From Sva-07 sp963743825 (GTDB taxonomy: Bacteria > Actinomycetota > Acidimicrobiia > Acidimicrobiales > Ilumatobacteraceae): a stretch of DNA of 64,000 nucleotides. How positions within the stretch are numbered: position 1 is the stretch's first letter; the number at the start of each line of letters is the position of its first letter. The translations under genes and the position numbers were made by a program. The stretch is taken from positions 124,001 through 188,000 of the forward strand of contig CAVURC010000006.1 in NCBI GenBank assembly GCA_963743825.1. The letters are read 5' to 3'. This document shows, one piece after another, positions 1-9,443 of this stretch. The notes beneath the pieces were generated by a model. The model was not told where the DNA came from and did not search any database. It saw nothing but the letters and a program-made list of their open reading frames with translations.

Positions 1-2
1 AG

Positions 3-350
3 GCGAACAGCGACATCTTCCTCGGGTACGAGACGGTGGACGGCAACGATGGCGTGAAACGCGACTACTACCTGCGCCAGCTCCGCGACGGGAAGGGATC
101 AGCGTTGGTGGAGCTGATGGATCCAGCGACGCTTGCGTTGTACGGCACGATCTGCGGACGCGCACTCGCCCGTGCCCACGCTCGATCCGGCGACCGCATC
201 GCCATCGCCGCGTATCTCGGCAGCGGCGACACGTTCGATCAGGCGATCGCCGACTTCTCCGAGACGTACGCCGACCAGAACGAGCGCGACTACGACGCGC
301 TCGTCGCGGCCGAAGCCGACGGCCGGGTCTCCGTACTGCGCGGCCTCTGA
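3..350 (+). CDS. DUF2252 family protein, C-terminal fragment
   Basis: The reading frame is open from base 3, so the gene begins before the window and only about 115 C-terminal residues are present. They read ANSDIFLGYE at the left edge and continue through YLRQLRDGKGSA and CGRALARAHARSGD. This is the typical end of the DUF2252 family, uncharacterised actinobacterial proteins with a kinase-like fold (family knowledge). No catalytic part is visible here. The stop lies 21 bases before the stop of the converging SulP gene. Family assignment is fairly firm; function is unknown. Confidence 0.8.
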   Translation, partial: ANSDIFLGYETVDGNDGVKRDYYLRQLRDGKGSALVELMDPATLALYGTICGRALARAHARSGDRIAIAAYLGSGDTFDQAIADFSETYADQNERDYDALVAAEADGRVSVLRGL

Positions 351-371
351 CGAACCGGGAACCGTCGACGC

Positions 372-2096
372 TCAGGCGTTGGAGCGCGCTCGGAAGGCCT
401 GCTCGGCCGCAGCGATGGTCGGGAAGAAGTGCTCCGGACCGATCAGTTCGGTGAGCTCGTAGCGGTCGAACTCCTCTCGGACCTCGGGCATGACCTCGGC
501 GAACACGAGCGTGACGCCGCTCGCCGAGAGGTTCGCGAGGATCGACTCGAGCGATTCGGCGCCGGACATGTCGACATCGGGTATGGCGGCGGCGTACACG
601 CACACCCAGTCGGGTGGATCGTCGGAGGTGCCGAACGCGAGCAGCTCCTCGGTGAAGTGTTCGGCGTTCGCGTAGTAGAGCGGTGCGGAGAACCGATACA
701 CCACCAAGCCCGGCTCGGTCCGCACGTCGGGGGTGACCCTGCCGGCAGACCAATCGCCCGCATGGTCGCCGGTGATCGGGGTCATCACCGCAGTGGGCGG
801 CCGGTACGAACGACGGAGGTGGTCGATGAGCGACAGGACGATCGCGATGATGATCCCTTGCAGGACACCGACGAGCACGACGGTGCCGGCGGTGATTGCC
901 GCAACGACGAACTCGTCGCGTCGCAACTTCCAGACCCGCTTCATTCCGGCGATGTCGACCAACTCGATACCGATGAGGAAGACCACCGTGGAGAGCACGG
1001 CTTCGGGCATGTACTGCAGCGGCACGGTGAGCCAGAGCAGGACGATGGCCACGATGCCGACGGTCGTGACCGATGCGAGCTGGCTCTTGCCGCCGGCACC
1101 ATCGACCATCTGGGTCTTGGTCGGACTGCCGTTCACCACGAATGTGCCCGTGAACGCGGCACCGATGTTGGCGGCACCGAGGCCGACCAGATCGACGTTC
1201 TCGTCGAACTTGTCGCTGTACTTGGCGGCGTAGGCCCGCGACGTCGCGGCGCTCTGGGCGAGGATCAGCACGAAGATGGAGACCGCAGTGGCGAGGAGTT
1301 CGGGAATGTCACTTCGCGGTACCGACGGGAAGCTGACGCTCGGCAGGCCACCGGGCACCGGGCCCAGCGTGGCCACCCCGTGGCTGACCAGATTCCACTG
1401 CCAGCTGATGAACATCGACCCGAGGACGGCAATGAGGGCACCCGGGATCTTCGGCGAGAGGGCCTTTCCACCGAGAATCACCACGAGGACACCTGCCGAT
1501 ACCGCCACCGTGGTCCAGCTGATGTCCGCGATGTTCTCGAGGGTGCTCCAGAGCTTGGCGAGCGTGTTGTCGAACGTCCTTCCGTCGATCGTGATGCCGC
1601 TGCCCGTCGGGAGTCCCAACATGCCACCGACCTGACCGCAGGCCACCTGGATGCCGACACCGGTCATGAATCCGATGAGCACCGTCCGCGACATGAAGTC
1701 GGCGAGGAAGCCGAGGCCGACCAGACGGGCGATGATCAGCAGCGCCGCGGCCATCAGGGCGACCATTCCGGCGAGCGCGACGTACTGGTCGGACTGCGCG
1801 GTGGCCAGGCCCGCCAATCCGGCCGCCAAGATCGCGGCCGTTGCGGAGTCAGCGCCGACGACGAGGTGCCGCGACGAACCGAGCAGCGCGAAGAGCAGGA
1901 GCGGAACGAGGATGGTGTACAGCCCGGTGATGACGGGCATCCCGGCGATCGACGTGTACCCCATCACTTCCGGGATCGCGAGCGTCGCGAGCGTGACGCC
2001 GGCGATGATGTCGGTCGGGACCCCCTTGCGATTCCACGGGAGGATCCCCTGCATCACCGGGAACCGTCGACCGACTGTCGTAGGTGTGTCGTTCAT
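372..2096 (-). CDS. SulP/SLC26-type anion transporter with STAS domain
   Basis: About 574 residues. A hydrophobic region of roughly ten to twelve membrane segments (residues 20-420) begins with GVTLATLAIPEVMGYTSIAG, the characteristic first helix of SulP permeases. It is followed by a cytoplasmic STAS domain from about residue 455 to the end (VDMSGAESLESIL, the STAS phospho-site-like loop). SulP proteins import sulfate, bicarbonate or other anions; no neighbour points to a substrate. I start at the ATG at 2096, preceded by the purine-rich GGGGAGAAGGA, rather than the GTG eight codons upstream. Confidence 0.93.
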   Translation of the reverse strand: MNDTPTTVGRRFPVMQGILPWNRKGVPTDIIAGVTLATLAIPEVMGYTSIAGMPVITGLYTILVPLLLFALLGSSRHLVVGADSATAAILAAGLAGLATAQSDQYVALAGMVALMAAALLIIARLVGLGFLADFMSRTVLIGFMTGVGIQVACGQVGGMLGLPTGSGITIDGRTFDNTLAKLWSTLENIADISWTTVAVSAGVLVVILGGKALSPKIPGALIAVLGSMFISWQWNLVSHGVATLGPVPGGLPSVSFPSVPRSDIPELLATAVSIFVLILAQSAATSRAYAAKYSDKFDENVDLVGLGAANIGAAFTGTFVVNGSPTKTQMVDGAGGKSQLASVTTVGIVAIVLLWLTVPLQYMPEAVLSTVVFLIGIELVDIAGMKRVWKLRRDEFVVAAITAGTVVLVGVLQGIIIAIVLSLIDHLRRSYRPPTAVMTPITGDHAGDWSAGRVTPDVRTEPGLVVYRFSAPLYYANAEHFTEELLAFGTSDDPPDWVCVYAAAIPDVDMSGAESLESILANLSASGVTLVFAEVMPEVREEFDRYELTELIGPEHFFPTIAAAEQAFRARSNA

Positions 2097-2201
2097 TCCT
2101 TCTCCCCGTGTCGAAACCACGAACGTACGTCATGTCGACCACGGGAAGCGTCAGCCAGATCGGGTGAGGTGGGCAGGGTGGGAGCGCGCTCTCGCCCGGT
2201 G

Positions 2202-2207
2202 GTACCT
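2202..2207 (+). promoter_or_regulatory. Likely -10 element for the DUF1622 gene
   Basis: TACCTT fits the actinobacterial -10 pattern TAnnnT and lies about 47 bases before the GTG at 2254. That would leave a short leader containing a GGGGA ribosome-binding site. No convincing -35 is seen. Inferred only from pattern. Confidence 0.3.
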
Positions 2208-2253
2208 TGCGGACGAGGAGGAGGCCCATGCCATTCGAACCGATCGGGGAAAC

Positions 2254-2625
2254 GTGACGTTCGAAGGAACGATGGAGAACGTCGTTCTCGTCTTCGAGGC
2301 GGTCGGCGTGGCGATCATCATCGTCGGTGGCCTCATCGCACTCATCAGCGCCATGAAGGACTTCGGCCACATCGACCGCTTCTTCGCCGATGTTCGGCGA
2401 GGGTTCGGCCGTTCGCTCATTCTCGGCCTCGAGGTACTCGTGGCTGCCGACGTGATCAAGACGATCACTGTTGATCCGAGCCTCGAGAGCGTGACGGTGC
2501 TCGGCATCCTGGTCGCCGTACGGATTGCGCTCAGCATTTCACTCGACATCGAGGTCGACGGCATGGTTCCGTGGCATCGTGCAGCGTCGGAAGCCGCAGC
2601 CCGCGACGCCGAACCGCACGGCTGA
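2254..2625 (+). CDS. DUF1622 family small membrane protein
   Basis: About 123 residues. Three hydrophobic segments are visible: VVLVFEAVGVAIIIVGGLIA, a segment around SLILGLEVLVAADVIKTI, and VLGILVAVRIALSISLDIEV. The GLEVLVAADVIKTI stretch is the signature of DUF1622 integral membrane proteins, whose function is not known. The GTG start at 2254 has GGGGA five bases upstream; the ATG at 2272 is an alternative preceded by AAGGA. The gene is convergent with the maleylpyruvate isomerase-like gene on the other strand. Confidence 0.85.
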   Translation: MTFEGTMENVVLVFEAVGVAIIIVGGLIALISAMKDFGHIDRFFADVRRGFGRSLILGLEVLVAADVIKTITVDPSLESVTVLGILVAVRIALSISLDIEVDGMVPWHRAASEAAARDAEPHG

Positions 2626-2658
2626 CGATGAGTTCATCCCGGGCCCGGAGGGCCTCGT

Positions 2659-3493
2659 TCAGGGGTTGTCGAACACCTTCGACAACCCCGCCAGCATCCA
2701 TGCGACATCGGCCGGGATCACCTGATCGACCGGCCGTCGGATGCTGAGCATGTCGACCAGGTCGACTGCAGGTCCCGTGAGGGTCAGGTCGGCGTCGGCC
2801 GGTCTCACGTCGGTCACCACGCACATGGTCACCGATCTCGACGAGCACGTCGGCCTCCGGCTCGGTCGCGTGGAGTGCCAGCCGACCGCGATGTTCGATG
2901 CCGTTGCTTCGCGCCAGGGCAGGCCCCAGGGCGGCCGCATAGCGCAGACACGCAATCACCTCGTCGGCCTCGACGATCGGTTCGGCAGCGAGCGGGAGCA
3001 GGATGTCGCGCTCGTGTACCCACGAGTCCCACAGAGCGTGATGGGCGACCGCACTGATGCTGACGTGTCCCGGGGGAGCCTCGGCGAGCAGTGTCCAGTC
3101 GTCGGGCTCGAGCGACTCGAGAAGTGCAACGAGCGTGTTGGTCGACTCGACGAAGCGGTCACGCACCTCCGACGACGACAGCTCCCGCGACTGAGCGACG
3201 GACAGGGCCGGGGAGGTGACCGGATCGAACGTGGCGAGGTACCTGGTCGGTTCACCGCGAAGCCCGGCGGCGATCGACTGTGTCCAGAAGAAGTTGGTGC
3301 CGTCGAGATGCACGATGACGTCGCGACTCGACCATCCGTCGCAGCGGCTCGGGTGGGTCCACTCTGCCTCGGTGAATCCGGCGACGGTGGCGGCGAGACG
3401 CCGGCGTTGTCGGACGGTCGGCGCGAGGATCGCGGTCGGATCGCCTTCGAGCACGAGCACCGGGTCGGCGCCGTAGTGCGGGTTCAGCAGCAT
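2659..3493 (-). CDS. Maleylpyruvate isomerase N-terminal-type (DinB-like) protein, frameshifted
   Basis: The N-terminal part reads WTHPSRCDGWSSRDVIVHLD and AVAHHALWDSWVHERDILL, matching the mycothiol-dependent maleylpyruvate isomerase/DinB-like four-helix domain, with histidines that usually bind a metal. At about 2825 the frame changes by one base. The C-terminal part continues as DADLTLTGPAVDLVDMLSIR and ends KVFDNP, the usual small C-terminal lobe of this family. The ATG at 3493 overlaps the stop of the upstream PEP-domain gene by ten bases, so the two are probably cotranscribed. The substrate is unknown; mycothiol-linked roles are known for the family only. Confidence 0.75.
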
Positions 3494-5156
3494 CTCATTG
3501 CTCCCGTGTCGTCGACGAGCCGCACGATACCGGCGACCGGATCGACCTCGATCGTGTGGCCGTCCGGGATGGAGAGCGCTCCGGCGGCGCCGATCACTGC
3601 GGGGATCCCGAGTTCCCGGGCGAGCACCGCGCGTGCGACAGGGCACCGCCATCGGCGGTCACCACGCCGCCGGCGATGGCGAGCACCGAGTTGAACGCCG
3701 GTGAGGTGGCGCGGACCACCAGCACGTCGCCCGGTTCCAGCCGATCGAGGGCCTCGTCGGCCGAGCCGGCGACCCGGGCGCGTCCGATGTACCTGGAGCT
3801 GCCGATGCCCGTCCCGGCGATCGCGTCGCCGACCCCGGTGCCGTCCATCCCCATGAACTTCAGCGACACCTGCACCATCGCAACCACTTCGGCCAGCGCG
3901 GAGGGGAGCGAGTCGAGCGGCGGCTGAGGTTCGGGATCCCCGAGCGTCGGCGGCGGCTGACAACCGACTGTTCGCAACCCGCGCTTGCGGCGCGAGCGGA
4001 CAGTTCGGATGCGGACGGATCGGGGGCGGTCAGCACGCGTCGTGCTTCGTCGGGGGTCAGCTCGAACACATGGTCGGCTTCGGCGAGTCGTCCACGATCG
4101 GCCAGACGCGCACCGGCCACGAGAAGGGCTCGTCGCAACAGGCCGGTCGGCCACTCGACGGTGAGGGGCCCGTTGTCGTCGCGCATGTCCATCACATTGC
4201 GGGCGTCAGCCAGCAGCATGTCGAACTCGTCGAGGTGCTCCGCGGGGACGGCGGCGCGGAGCTCCGAGATCACGACGTCGGCAGTCGTGTGACGGTGGTG
4301 GCGTCGCCGACGAGATGCTGTCGAGGACGAGGCCGGGAAGTTCAGCGAGCGTGAACGCCGTGATGTCGTAGCCAGTGGTGAGTACCTGCCCGCGCTCGTC
4401 GAGATACCCGTCGAGCAGGAGTCGTGCTTCGTCGGACACTTCGCGTACGTCATCGAGATCGCGACACCTCGCGACCAGACGCCTCGATGAGGCTCCGAAG
4501 CCGACAGAGCGTCTCGGCGGGGCGCGCCGTCGAGGGCGATGCTCCCGCCAGTGCGCCGATCGCGGCGGTGGGCTCGAGACCGAAGGAGATCGACTTGTAG
4601 ACGTACCGAGCGATCGGGCCGAGGTCGTGACCGTGGAGCCAGAAGTGCAGTTCGTACGTCTGGCGGAGATGATCGAGCAGGTCACCGATGTGGCGCTGGA
4701 GCCTGTCATCGTCGAGGGCTTCGGGATTCACGTCCTGCAGGGCGCGGTTCTTCGCTGCCAAGTCGGGCCGGATGGTGTCGTTCCAGTCGCTGCACGACCT
4801 CGTTCGACGGTCGTTCGGCCAGCGTCTTGGCGGCCTGCTTGGTTCGCGACCTGAACGCCGGGTGCAGCCGCGCAACGGCCCACAGCACGGGCGTCGGGGG
4901 TGGCTTGCGCGGCGGCTTGTCGGCGCCGATCAGGGGTCGCAGACGGGTGTACATGAACCCGTTGACGAAACGCTGTTCCAGACACTCGGCCGGCACGCCG
5001 ATCTCGGCGAACACCCGCGTGAAACCTCGCCGGCCCCCCTCGCTGATCAGCGACTGCCACGATCGGTGTCGTCCCGCCGGGGAAATGGGAGCGGTCGAGT
5101 GTCCACTCACCTGGCCCTGGCGCGACGAACATCACCTCACTCGTTGTCGGTTCCAC
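3484..5156 (-). pseudogene. PEP-utilising mobile-domain protein, broken by about six frame changes
   Basis: The conserved reading passes through all three frames: GTG 5156; GFTRVFAEIGVPAECLEQRF (near 5000); LHFWLHGHDLGPIARYVYKS (near 4620); SDEARLLLDGYLDERGQVLT (near 4410); DNGPLTVEWPTGLLRRALLV (near 4150); AFNSVLAIAGGVVTADGGAL then SHA (near 3650); ARELGIPAVIGAAGALSIPD (near 3590). The last two are the swivelling phosphohistidine domain of PEP synthase/pyruvate phosphate dikinase-type enzymes, and the catalytic His of GGALSHA is kept. No ATP-grasp domain is seen. There are no internal stops in the conserved frames, so sequencing error is as likely as decay. The partner reaction is unknown. 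Confidence 0.65.
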
Positions 5157-5200
5157 GTGCCCCTCCGATCTGGTGGGGCAACGCTAGCCGCGACGACCGG

Positions 5201-5587
5201 TCAACCCTGCATCTTGGCCATCATGTGGTCCAGCACATGGGTGTGCTCGGCCTGAGGGCTGAACAGTACGACCTCGGCGTCGTCGGTGACCCTGACGGTG
5301 TGTCCAGGGGGCCAGTAGAACAGATCGCCACCGGAACAGGTGTCCTCCGATCCGTCGGTGTAGCCCACGACGAGTCCGCCGGAGATGACGTAGCCCCAGT
5401 GGGGGGCCTGGCACATGTCGTCGACGAGGCCGTCGAGGAGCGGAGCGATGTCGGTGCCGGCACCGAGCGAGAAGTACTCGCCGCCGATGGTGCCGAACCC
5501 GGTGGCGTCACCGAAATCGGTGACCTGACGGGCGGTGGCGCCTGGAACGGCGAACTTGACGGGAACTGAGTCTTTGGCAATGCGCAT
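5201..5587 (-). CDS. Cupin-domain protein
   Basis: 128 residues. A cupin barrel is suggested by HWGYVISGGLVVGYTDGSED followed by GDLFYWPPGHTVRVTDDAEV, the two conserved cupin motifs. The metal ligands look reduced: an H at HWGY and an H at PPGH, without the usual second His of motif 1. A purine-rich site (GAAGGA) precedes the ATG at 5587. It lies divergently from the TPR gene with only about 70 bases between starts. Probably a small-molecule-binding or regulatory cupin; no substrate can be named. Confidence 0.8.
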   Translation of the reverse strand: MRIAKDSVPVKFAVPGATARQVTDFGDATGFGTIGGEYFSLGAGTDIAPLLDGLVDDMCQAPHWGYVISGGLVVGYTDGSEDTCSGGDLFYWPPGHTVRVTDDAEVVLFSPQAEHTHVLDHMMAKMQG

Positions 5588-5640
5588 GTGATGCTTCCTT
5601 CGTGAGTGGTGAGTGGATCAGGGTGTTCGAGAAGAGGGCG

Positions 5641-5655
5641 TGACAATCGGTGTCA
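5641..5655. promoter_or_regulatory. Inverted repeat TGACA-N5-TGTCA between divergent genes
   Basis: Five-base perfect arms separated by ATCGG lie between the cupin start (5587, minus) and the ATG at 5658 of the TPR gene. The position is right for an operator acting on the TPR gene, but short arms like these can occur by chance and no binding protein is identified. Confidence 0.3.
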
Positions 5656-5657
5656 CA

Positions 5658-7796
5658 ATGGGACAATGGTCGGAAGTTCAGCGGCGAGCGCTGTCGACAC
5701 GAGCTCTCGTACCAGTGAGTGGAACGGGCGACCCGTTCGCTTCCGTGCGTCAGGCGATCTCGGATCGCCGATGGGCCGACGCATTGGAACTCCTCGACGA
5801 TGACGCCGCCGCCCGGTCGGCGACCGGCCTGGAACTCCGGGCCGAGGCGATGTACGGCGCCGGGGATCCCGAAGCGTCGGTTGCTGCCTGGGAGGACCTG
5901 TACGACCTGCATCTCGCCGGCGGCGACGAGGTCCAGGCAGCGCGCGCCGCCGCGATGGTGGCGATGTACCTGATGATCGACACGGGACTGATGGCGCCCA
6001 TCCGCGGGTGGCTGCGCCGTGCCGAGCGACTGATCGCCGACGTGGCGGACACGCCGGTGCACGCGGTCGTCGCAATGGTGCGTACCTACGAGCGGCTGTG
6101 GTGCGGCGACATGGAGACTGCAGGCGAGTGCGCTCGAACGTCGATCGAACTCGGACGACGACACGGCATCGAAGCGTCCGTTCTGATCGGGCGGGTCGCC
6201 TCGGCCCGGTTGCTCATCTTCGAAGGTCACACCGACGAGGGCCTCGAGATCCTCGACGACGTGGCGCTGACGCTGATGTCCGGGGCGGTCGACGACATGA
6301 CGTCGGGCATGGCCTACTGCGAACTGATCTGCGCGGTGCAAGGCCTGGCCATGTACGAGCGGGCGGGGGAGTGGACCCAGGCGATGGAGCACTGGCGCCA
6401 CGACTCGGCGTTCGGTGGTTTCAGCGGTCGGTGTCGGGTGCATCGCGCAGAGATGTACCGGCTGACCGGCCCGTGTGCGCGTGCCGAGGAGGAGGCGCTG
6501 GAGGCGTGCGAGGAACTCCGCCCGTGGATGCGACGAGAGTTCGGCTGGCCCTTGACCGAACTCGGCAACATCCGGCTCCGCAAGGGCGATCTCGCAGGCG
6601 CCGAGGAGGCCTTCCTCGCAGCTCACGCCAACTCGTGGATGCCCCAGCCGGGACTTGCCCTCCTGCGACTCGCACGAGGAGACACCGACGCGGCCGCCGC
6701 GATGATCGCCGATGCGATCGATCACCCTCTCGACATCCCGTCGAAGGAGCGCCCTCCGTACGCCGGGTTGCGTCGCGCGCCGCTGCTCGGCGCGCAGGTC
6801 GAGATCGCGGTCGCGGCGGGCGATGTCGAGACGGCACGGCGTGCAGCCGACGAGCTCAGCGAGATCGCGACGACCTACTCGAGCGCCGCGCTCGGTGCCG
6901 CTGCCTCACTGGCGCAGGGTCGAGCGGCGCTCGCCGAGGGCGACGCCACACGATCGGTCGGTCACTGCGAACGGGCCGCAGCCGCCTGGATCGAGATCGG
7001 CGCCCCGTACGAGGCCGCCGAGGCCAGGATGGTGCTGGGTGAGGCGCGTCGCGCGACGGGGAACACCGAGGGTGCAGTGTTGGAGTGGCAGGCGGCACGG
7101 CAGTCGTTCGAGGAATTCGGTGCCGTGCTGCGGGCACAGGAGGCCGAACGCGCGCTGCACGACCGGCCGGCGAGGCCACCAACGGCAGGGCGTGTCGGCG
7201 CGGCGTGCGTCTTCCGCTGCGACGGCGACACCCGCACTGTTGGCTTCGACGGAACCACGGTCCTGCTCCACGACCTGTTGGGGTTCCGGTACCTGGAACG
7301 TCTGCTCGCCGAGCCGAACCGGGAGTTCCACGTGCTCGACCTCGTCGCCGTGGAGCGGGGTTCGCTTCCGACGGTGCCGCGCGGTTCGGAACCGGGAGGT
7401 GACGACGGGTTGGCGATCACCGACGGAGGCCATGCGGGGCTCCATCTCGACGAGCGGGCGCGCGAGGCGTATCGCCGGCGACTCGCCGAGATCGATGAGG
7501 ACATCGACGACGCAACGATGATGAACGACCCGGCCCGTGTCGCCCTCGCGATGGACGACCGCGAGTACCTGATCGCTGAACTCGCACGAGCGGTCGGCCT
7601 CGGCGGCCGGGGCCGACTCGCCTGCGCCACCGCCGAGCGGGCACGCACCAGCGTCACGCGATCGATGCGCTACTCGGTGGCGCGCCTGGCCGAACACCAC
7701 CCGACGCTCGGCCGGCACCTCGCCCAGGCGCTCGGTACCGGCACGTACTGCGTCTACCGGCCCGACCCCCTGGTTCCGGTCGACTGGCTCGTGTGA
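5658..7796 (+). CDS. Large TPR-repeat protein with a C-terminal regulator-like region
   Basis: About 712 residues. The first 500 are helical repeats of TPR type (for example GAGDPEASVAAWEDLYDLHL and GRAALAEGDATRSVGHCERA). Residues from about 515 onward (CDGDTRTVGFDGTTVLLHDL, then LGFRYLERLLAEPNREFHVL) resemble the C-terminal region found in some actinobacterial regulators with ATPase/TPR parts. A Glu/Arg-rich helix (AREAYRRRLAEIDEDIDDAT) follows. No nucleotide-binding domain or clear helix-turn-helix is present. I use the ATG at 5658; in-frame GTG codons at 5613 and 5640 are alternatives, 5640 having AGAGGG close by. The exact role is unknown. The stop abuts the thiolase stop with no gap. Confidence 0.75.
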   Translation: MGQWSEVQRRALSTRALVPVSGTGDPFASVRQAISDRRWADALELLDDDAAARSATGLELRAEAMYGAGDPEASVAAWEDLYDLHLAGGDEVQAARAAAMVAMYLMIDTGLMAPIRGWLRRAERLIADVADTPVHAVVAMVRTYERLWCGDMETAGECARTSIELGRRHGIEASVLIGRVASARLLIFEGHTDEGLEILDDVALTLMSGAVDDMTSGMAYCELICAVQGLAMYERAGEWTQAMEHWRHDSAFGGFSGRCRVHRAEMYRLTGPCARAEEEALEACEELRPWMRREFGWPLTELGNIRLRKGDLAGAEEAFLAAHANSWMPQPGLALLRLARGDTDAAAAMIADAIDHPLDIPSKERPPYAGLRRAPLLGAQVEIAVAAGDVETARRAADELSEIATTYSSAALGAAASLAQGRAALAEGDATRSVGHCERAAAAWIEIGAPYEAAEARMVLGEARRATGNTEGAVLEWQAARQSFEEFGAVLRAQEAERALHDRPARPPTAGRVGAACVFRCDGDTRTVGFDGTTVLLHDLLGFRYLERLLAEPNREFHVLDLVAVERGSLPTVPRGSEPGGDDGLAITDGGHAGLHLDERAREAYRRRLAEIDEDIDDATMMNDPARVALAMDDREYLIAELARAVGLGGRGRLACATAERARTSVTRSMRYSVARLAEHHPTLGRHLAQALGTGTYCVYRPDPLVPVDWLV

Positions 7797-8969
7797 TCAG
7801 TAGATCTCGATGAGGCCGGCGGCGCCCTGGCCACCACCGATGCACATCGTGACGACGCCCCACTTGGCGCCGCGACGCTTGCCCTCCTGGAGGATGTGGC
7901 CGGCGCACCGGGTACCGGTCATGCCGAAGGGGTGGCCGATGGCGATCGAGCCGCCGTTGACGTTGTACTTCTCGGGGTCGATGCCGAGCGTGTCACGTGA
8001 GTACAGACACTGGCTGGCGAACGCCTCGTTGAGCTCCCACAGGTCGATGTCGTCGACGGTCAGGCCGTGGCGCTTCAGGAGCTTCGGCACGGCGTAGATC
8101 GGGCCGATGCCCATCTCGTCGGGTTCGCAGCCGGCAACGGCCCAGCCCTTGAATGCGCCCATCGGTTCGATGTTGCGGCGAGAAGCCTCCTCGTCGGACA
8201 TGAGCACCACCGCCGCGGCACCGTCGGACAGTTGGCTGGCATTACCCGCAGTGACGAAATTGCCCTCGCCGCGCACGGGCGCCAGCTTCGCCAGGCCGTC
8301 GAGGGTGGTGGTCGGCCGGTTGCACTCGTCGCGGTCGACCACGTAGTCGACGATCGACTCCTCCTTCGTCTCGCGATCGACCAGCTTCATCTTCGTTGCC
8401 ATCGGAACGATCTCGTCGTCGAACAGGCCGTTCTCCTGGGCGGCGGCCATGCGCATCTGCGAGGTGTAGGAGTACTCGTCCTGGTACTCGCGCGACACGT
8501 TGTAGCGCTGCGCCACGATGTCGGCCGTCTCGATCATGGCCATGTAGACGGCCGGGTACATCTCCTCCAGCTTCGGATCCATGTTGACCGAACCACCCAT
8601 GCCGCCGCTCGTGATCGAGATCGACTCGACGCCGCCGGCGACCGCACAATCGACGCCGTCGACCTTGATGTGGTTGGCGGCGATCGCGATGGAGTTCAGA
8701 CCCGACGAGCAGTGACGCTGGACGGTGTTGCCGCCAGTGGTGACCGGGAGCCCGGCGAGGAGCCCGGCGAGGCGACCCAGGTTGCCTGCTCCGTGGGCCC
8801 CATTGCCGAGGGCGAGGTCTTCGACGGCTTCGGGCTCGACGCCCGACTTCGCGACCGCACTGGCGATGGCATGAGCAGCCATCGACATGGCAGGAGTGAT
8901 GTTGAATCCACCCCGGCCCGACTTGGCGAGACCGGTACGGGCGTAGGAAACGAATACTGCTTCGCGCAT
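7797..8969 (-). CDS. Thiolase (acetyl-CoA C-acyltransferase)
   Basis: 390 residues, the normal length for thiolase II-type enzymes. All catalytic residues are visible: nucleophile Cys87 in NTVQRHCSSGLNSI, His346 in GHPFGMTGTR, and Cys376 in CIGGGQGAAG. It would cleave 3-ketoacyl-CoA in beta-oxidation or condense acyl-CoAs. The start ATG at 8969 has a strong AGAAGGAG site seven bases upstream. No beta-oxidation partner is adjacent, so the substrate chain length is open. Confidence 0.95.
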   Translation of the reverse strand: MREAVFVSYARTGLAKSGRGGFNITPAMSMAAHAIASAVAKSGVEPEAVEDLALGNGAHGAGNLGRLAGLLAGLPVTTGGNTVQRHCSSGLNSIAIAANHIKVDGVDCAVAGGVESISITSGGMGGSVNMDPKLEEMYPAVYMAMIETADIVAQRYNVSREYQDEYSYTSQMRMAAAQENGLFDDEIVPMATKMKLVDRETKEESIVDYVVDRDECNRPTTTLDGLAKLAPVRGEGNFVTAGNASQLSDGAAAVVLMSDEEASRRNIEPMGAFKGWAVAGCEPDEMGIGPIYAVPKLLKRHGLTVDDIDLWELNEAFASQCLYSRDTLGIDPEKYNVNGGSIAIGHPFGMTGTRCAGHILQEGKRRGAKWGVVTMCIGGGQGAAGLIEIY

Positions 8970-9010
8970 GGGAGCGCTCCTTCTGGAGAACGAATGAGTG
9001 GGCGTGCGCG

Positions 9011-9016
9011 ACGCTA
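9011..9016 (-). promoter_or_regulatory. Likely -10 element for the thiolase gene
   Basis: On the minus strand the hexamer reads TAGCGT (TAnnnT), about 42 bases upstream of the thiolase ATG. That leaves a leader long enough to hold the AGAAGGAG ribosome-binding site. Pattern-based only. Confidence 0.3.
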
Positions 9017-9094
9017 GCGATTCAGGACGCGTGCACTTCATTCGGGGTCGCACGGGTTACCCTGCGAGGCCTCCCGAGACAAAGGATCACGAAC

Positions 9095-9421
9095 ATGGCT
9101 CCGCAGGCCAAACTCACACCGCTCCAGGAATCAGAAGCCCGCCGACTCGCCGAGCAGCAGGCACGCGACAACAAGGTCCAGAAGAACTACTCCGACGAGG
9201 AGAAGGCCACGCGCAAGGAGCGCGTCGCCAAGGCGAAGGATGCGATGAGCCGATCCGTCGGGCTCAAGGGTGCCCATGTGCCGCCCGCCCGCGCCGCCAT
9301 CAAGAAGTACCTGCAGAACCTGAACGATCCGAAGCAGCCCGACGACACGCAGTTCGAAACGCTGATCGAGGCGCCGTTCAAGGCGCCGCCGAAGAAGCGG
9401 ACGAACGACCGCCCGTTCTGA
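9095..9421 (+). CDS. Small charged hypothetical protein
   Basis: 108 residues with no recognised domain and no signal peptide or membrane segment. It is very rich in Lys, Arg, Glu and Gln in the first 60 residues (KVQKNYSDEEKATRKERVAK), predicted to form a helix, and ends with a basic, proline-containing tail (FKAPPKKRTNDRPF). Codon use and GC resemble the neighbours. A TACCCT hexamer at 9058 could be its -10. A nucleic-acid-associated role would suit the composition but is only a guess. Confidence 0.6.
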   Translation: MAPQAKLTPLQESEARRLAEQQARDNKVQKNYSDEEKATRKERVAKAKDAMSRSVGLKGAHVPPARAAIKKYLQNLNDPKQPDDTQFETLIEAPFKAPPKKRTNDRPF

Positions 9422-9443
9422 CTCGACGCCGGTGACTCGTGCG

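Noticed and set aside
429..2474. Long plus-strand open frame across the SulP gene
   Set aside because: Low-complexity charged translation; the minus strand carries a complete SulP-STAS protein.
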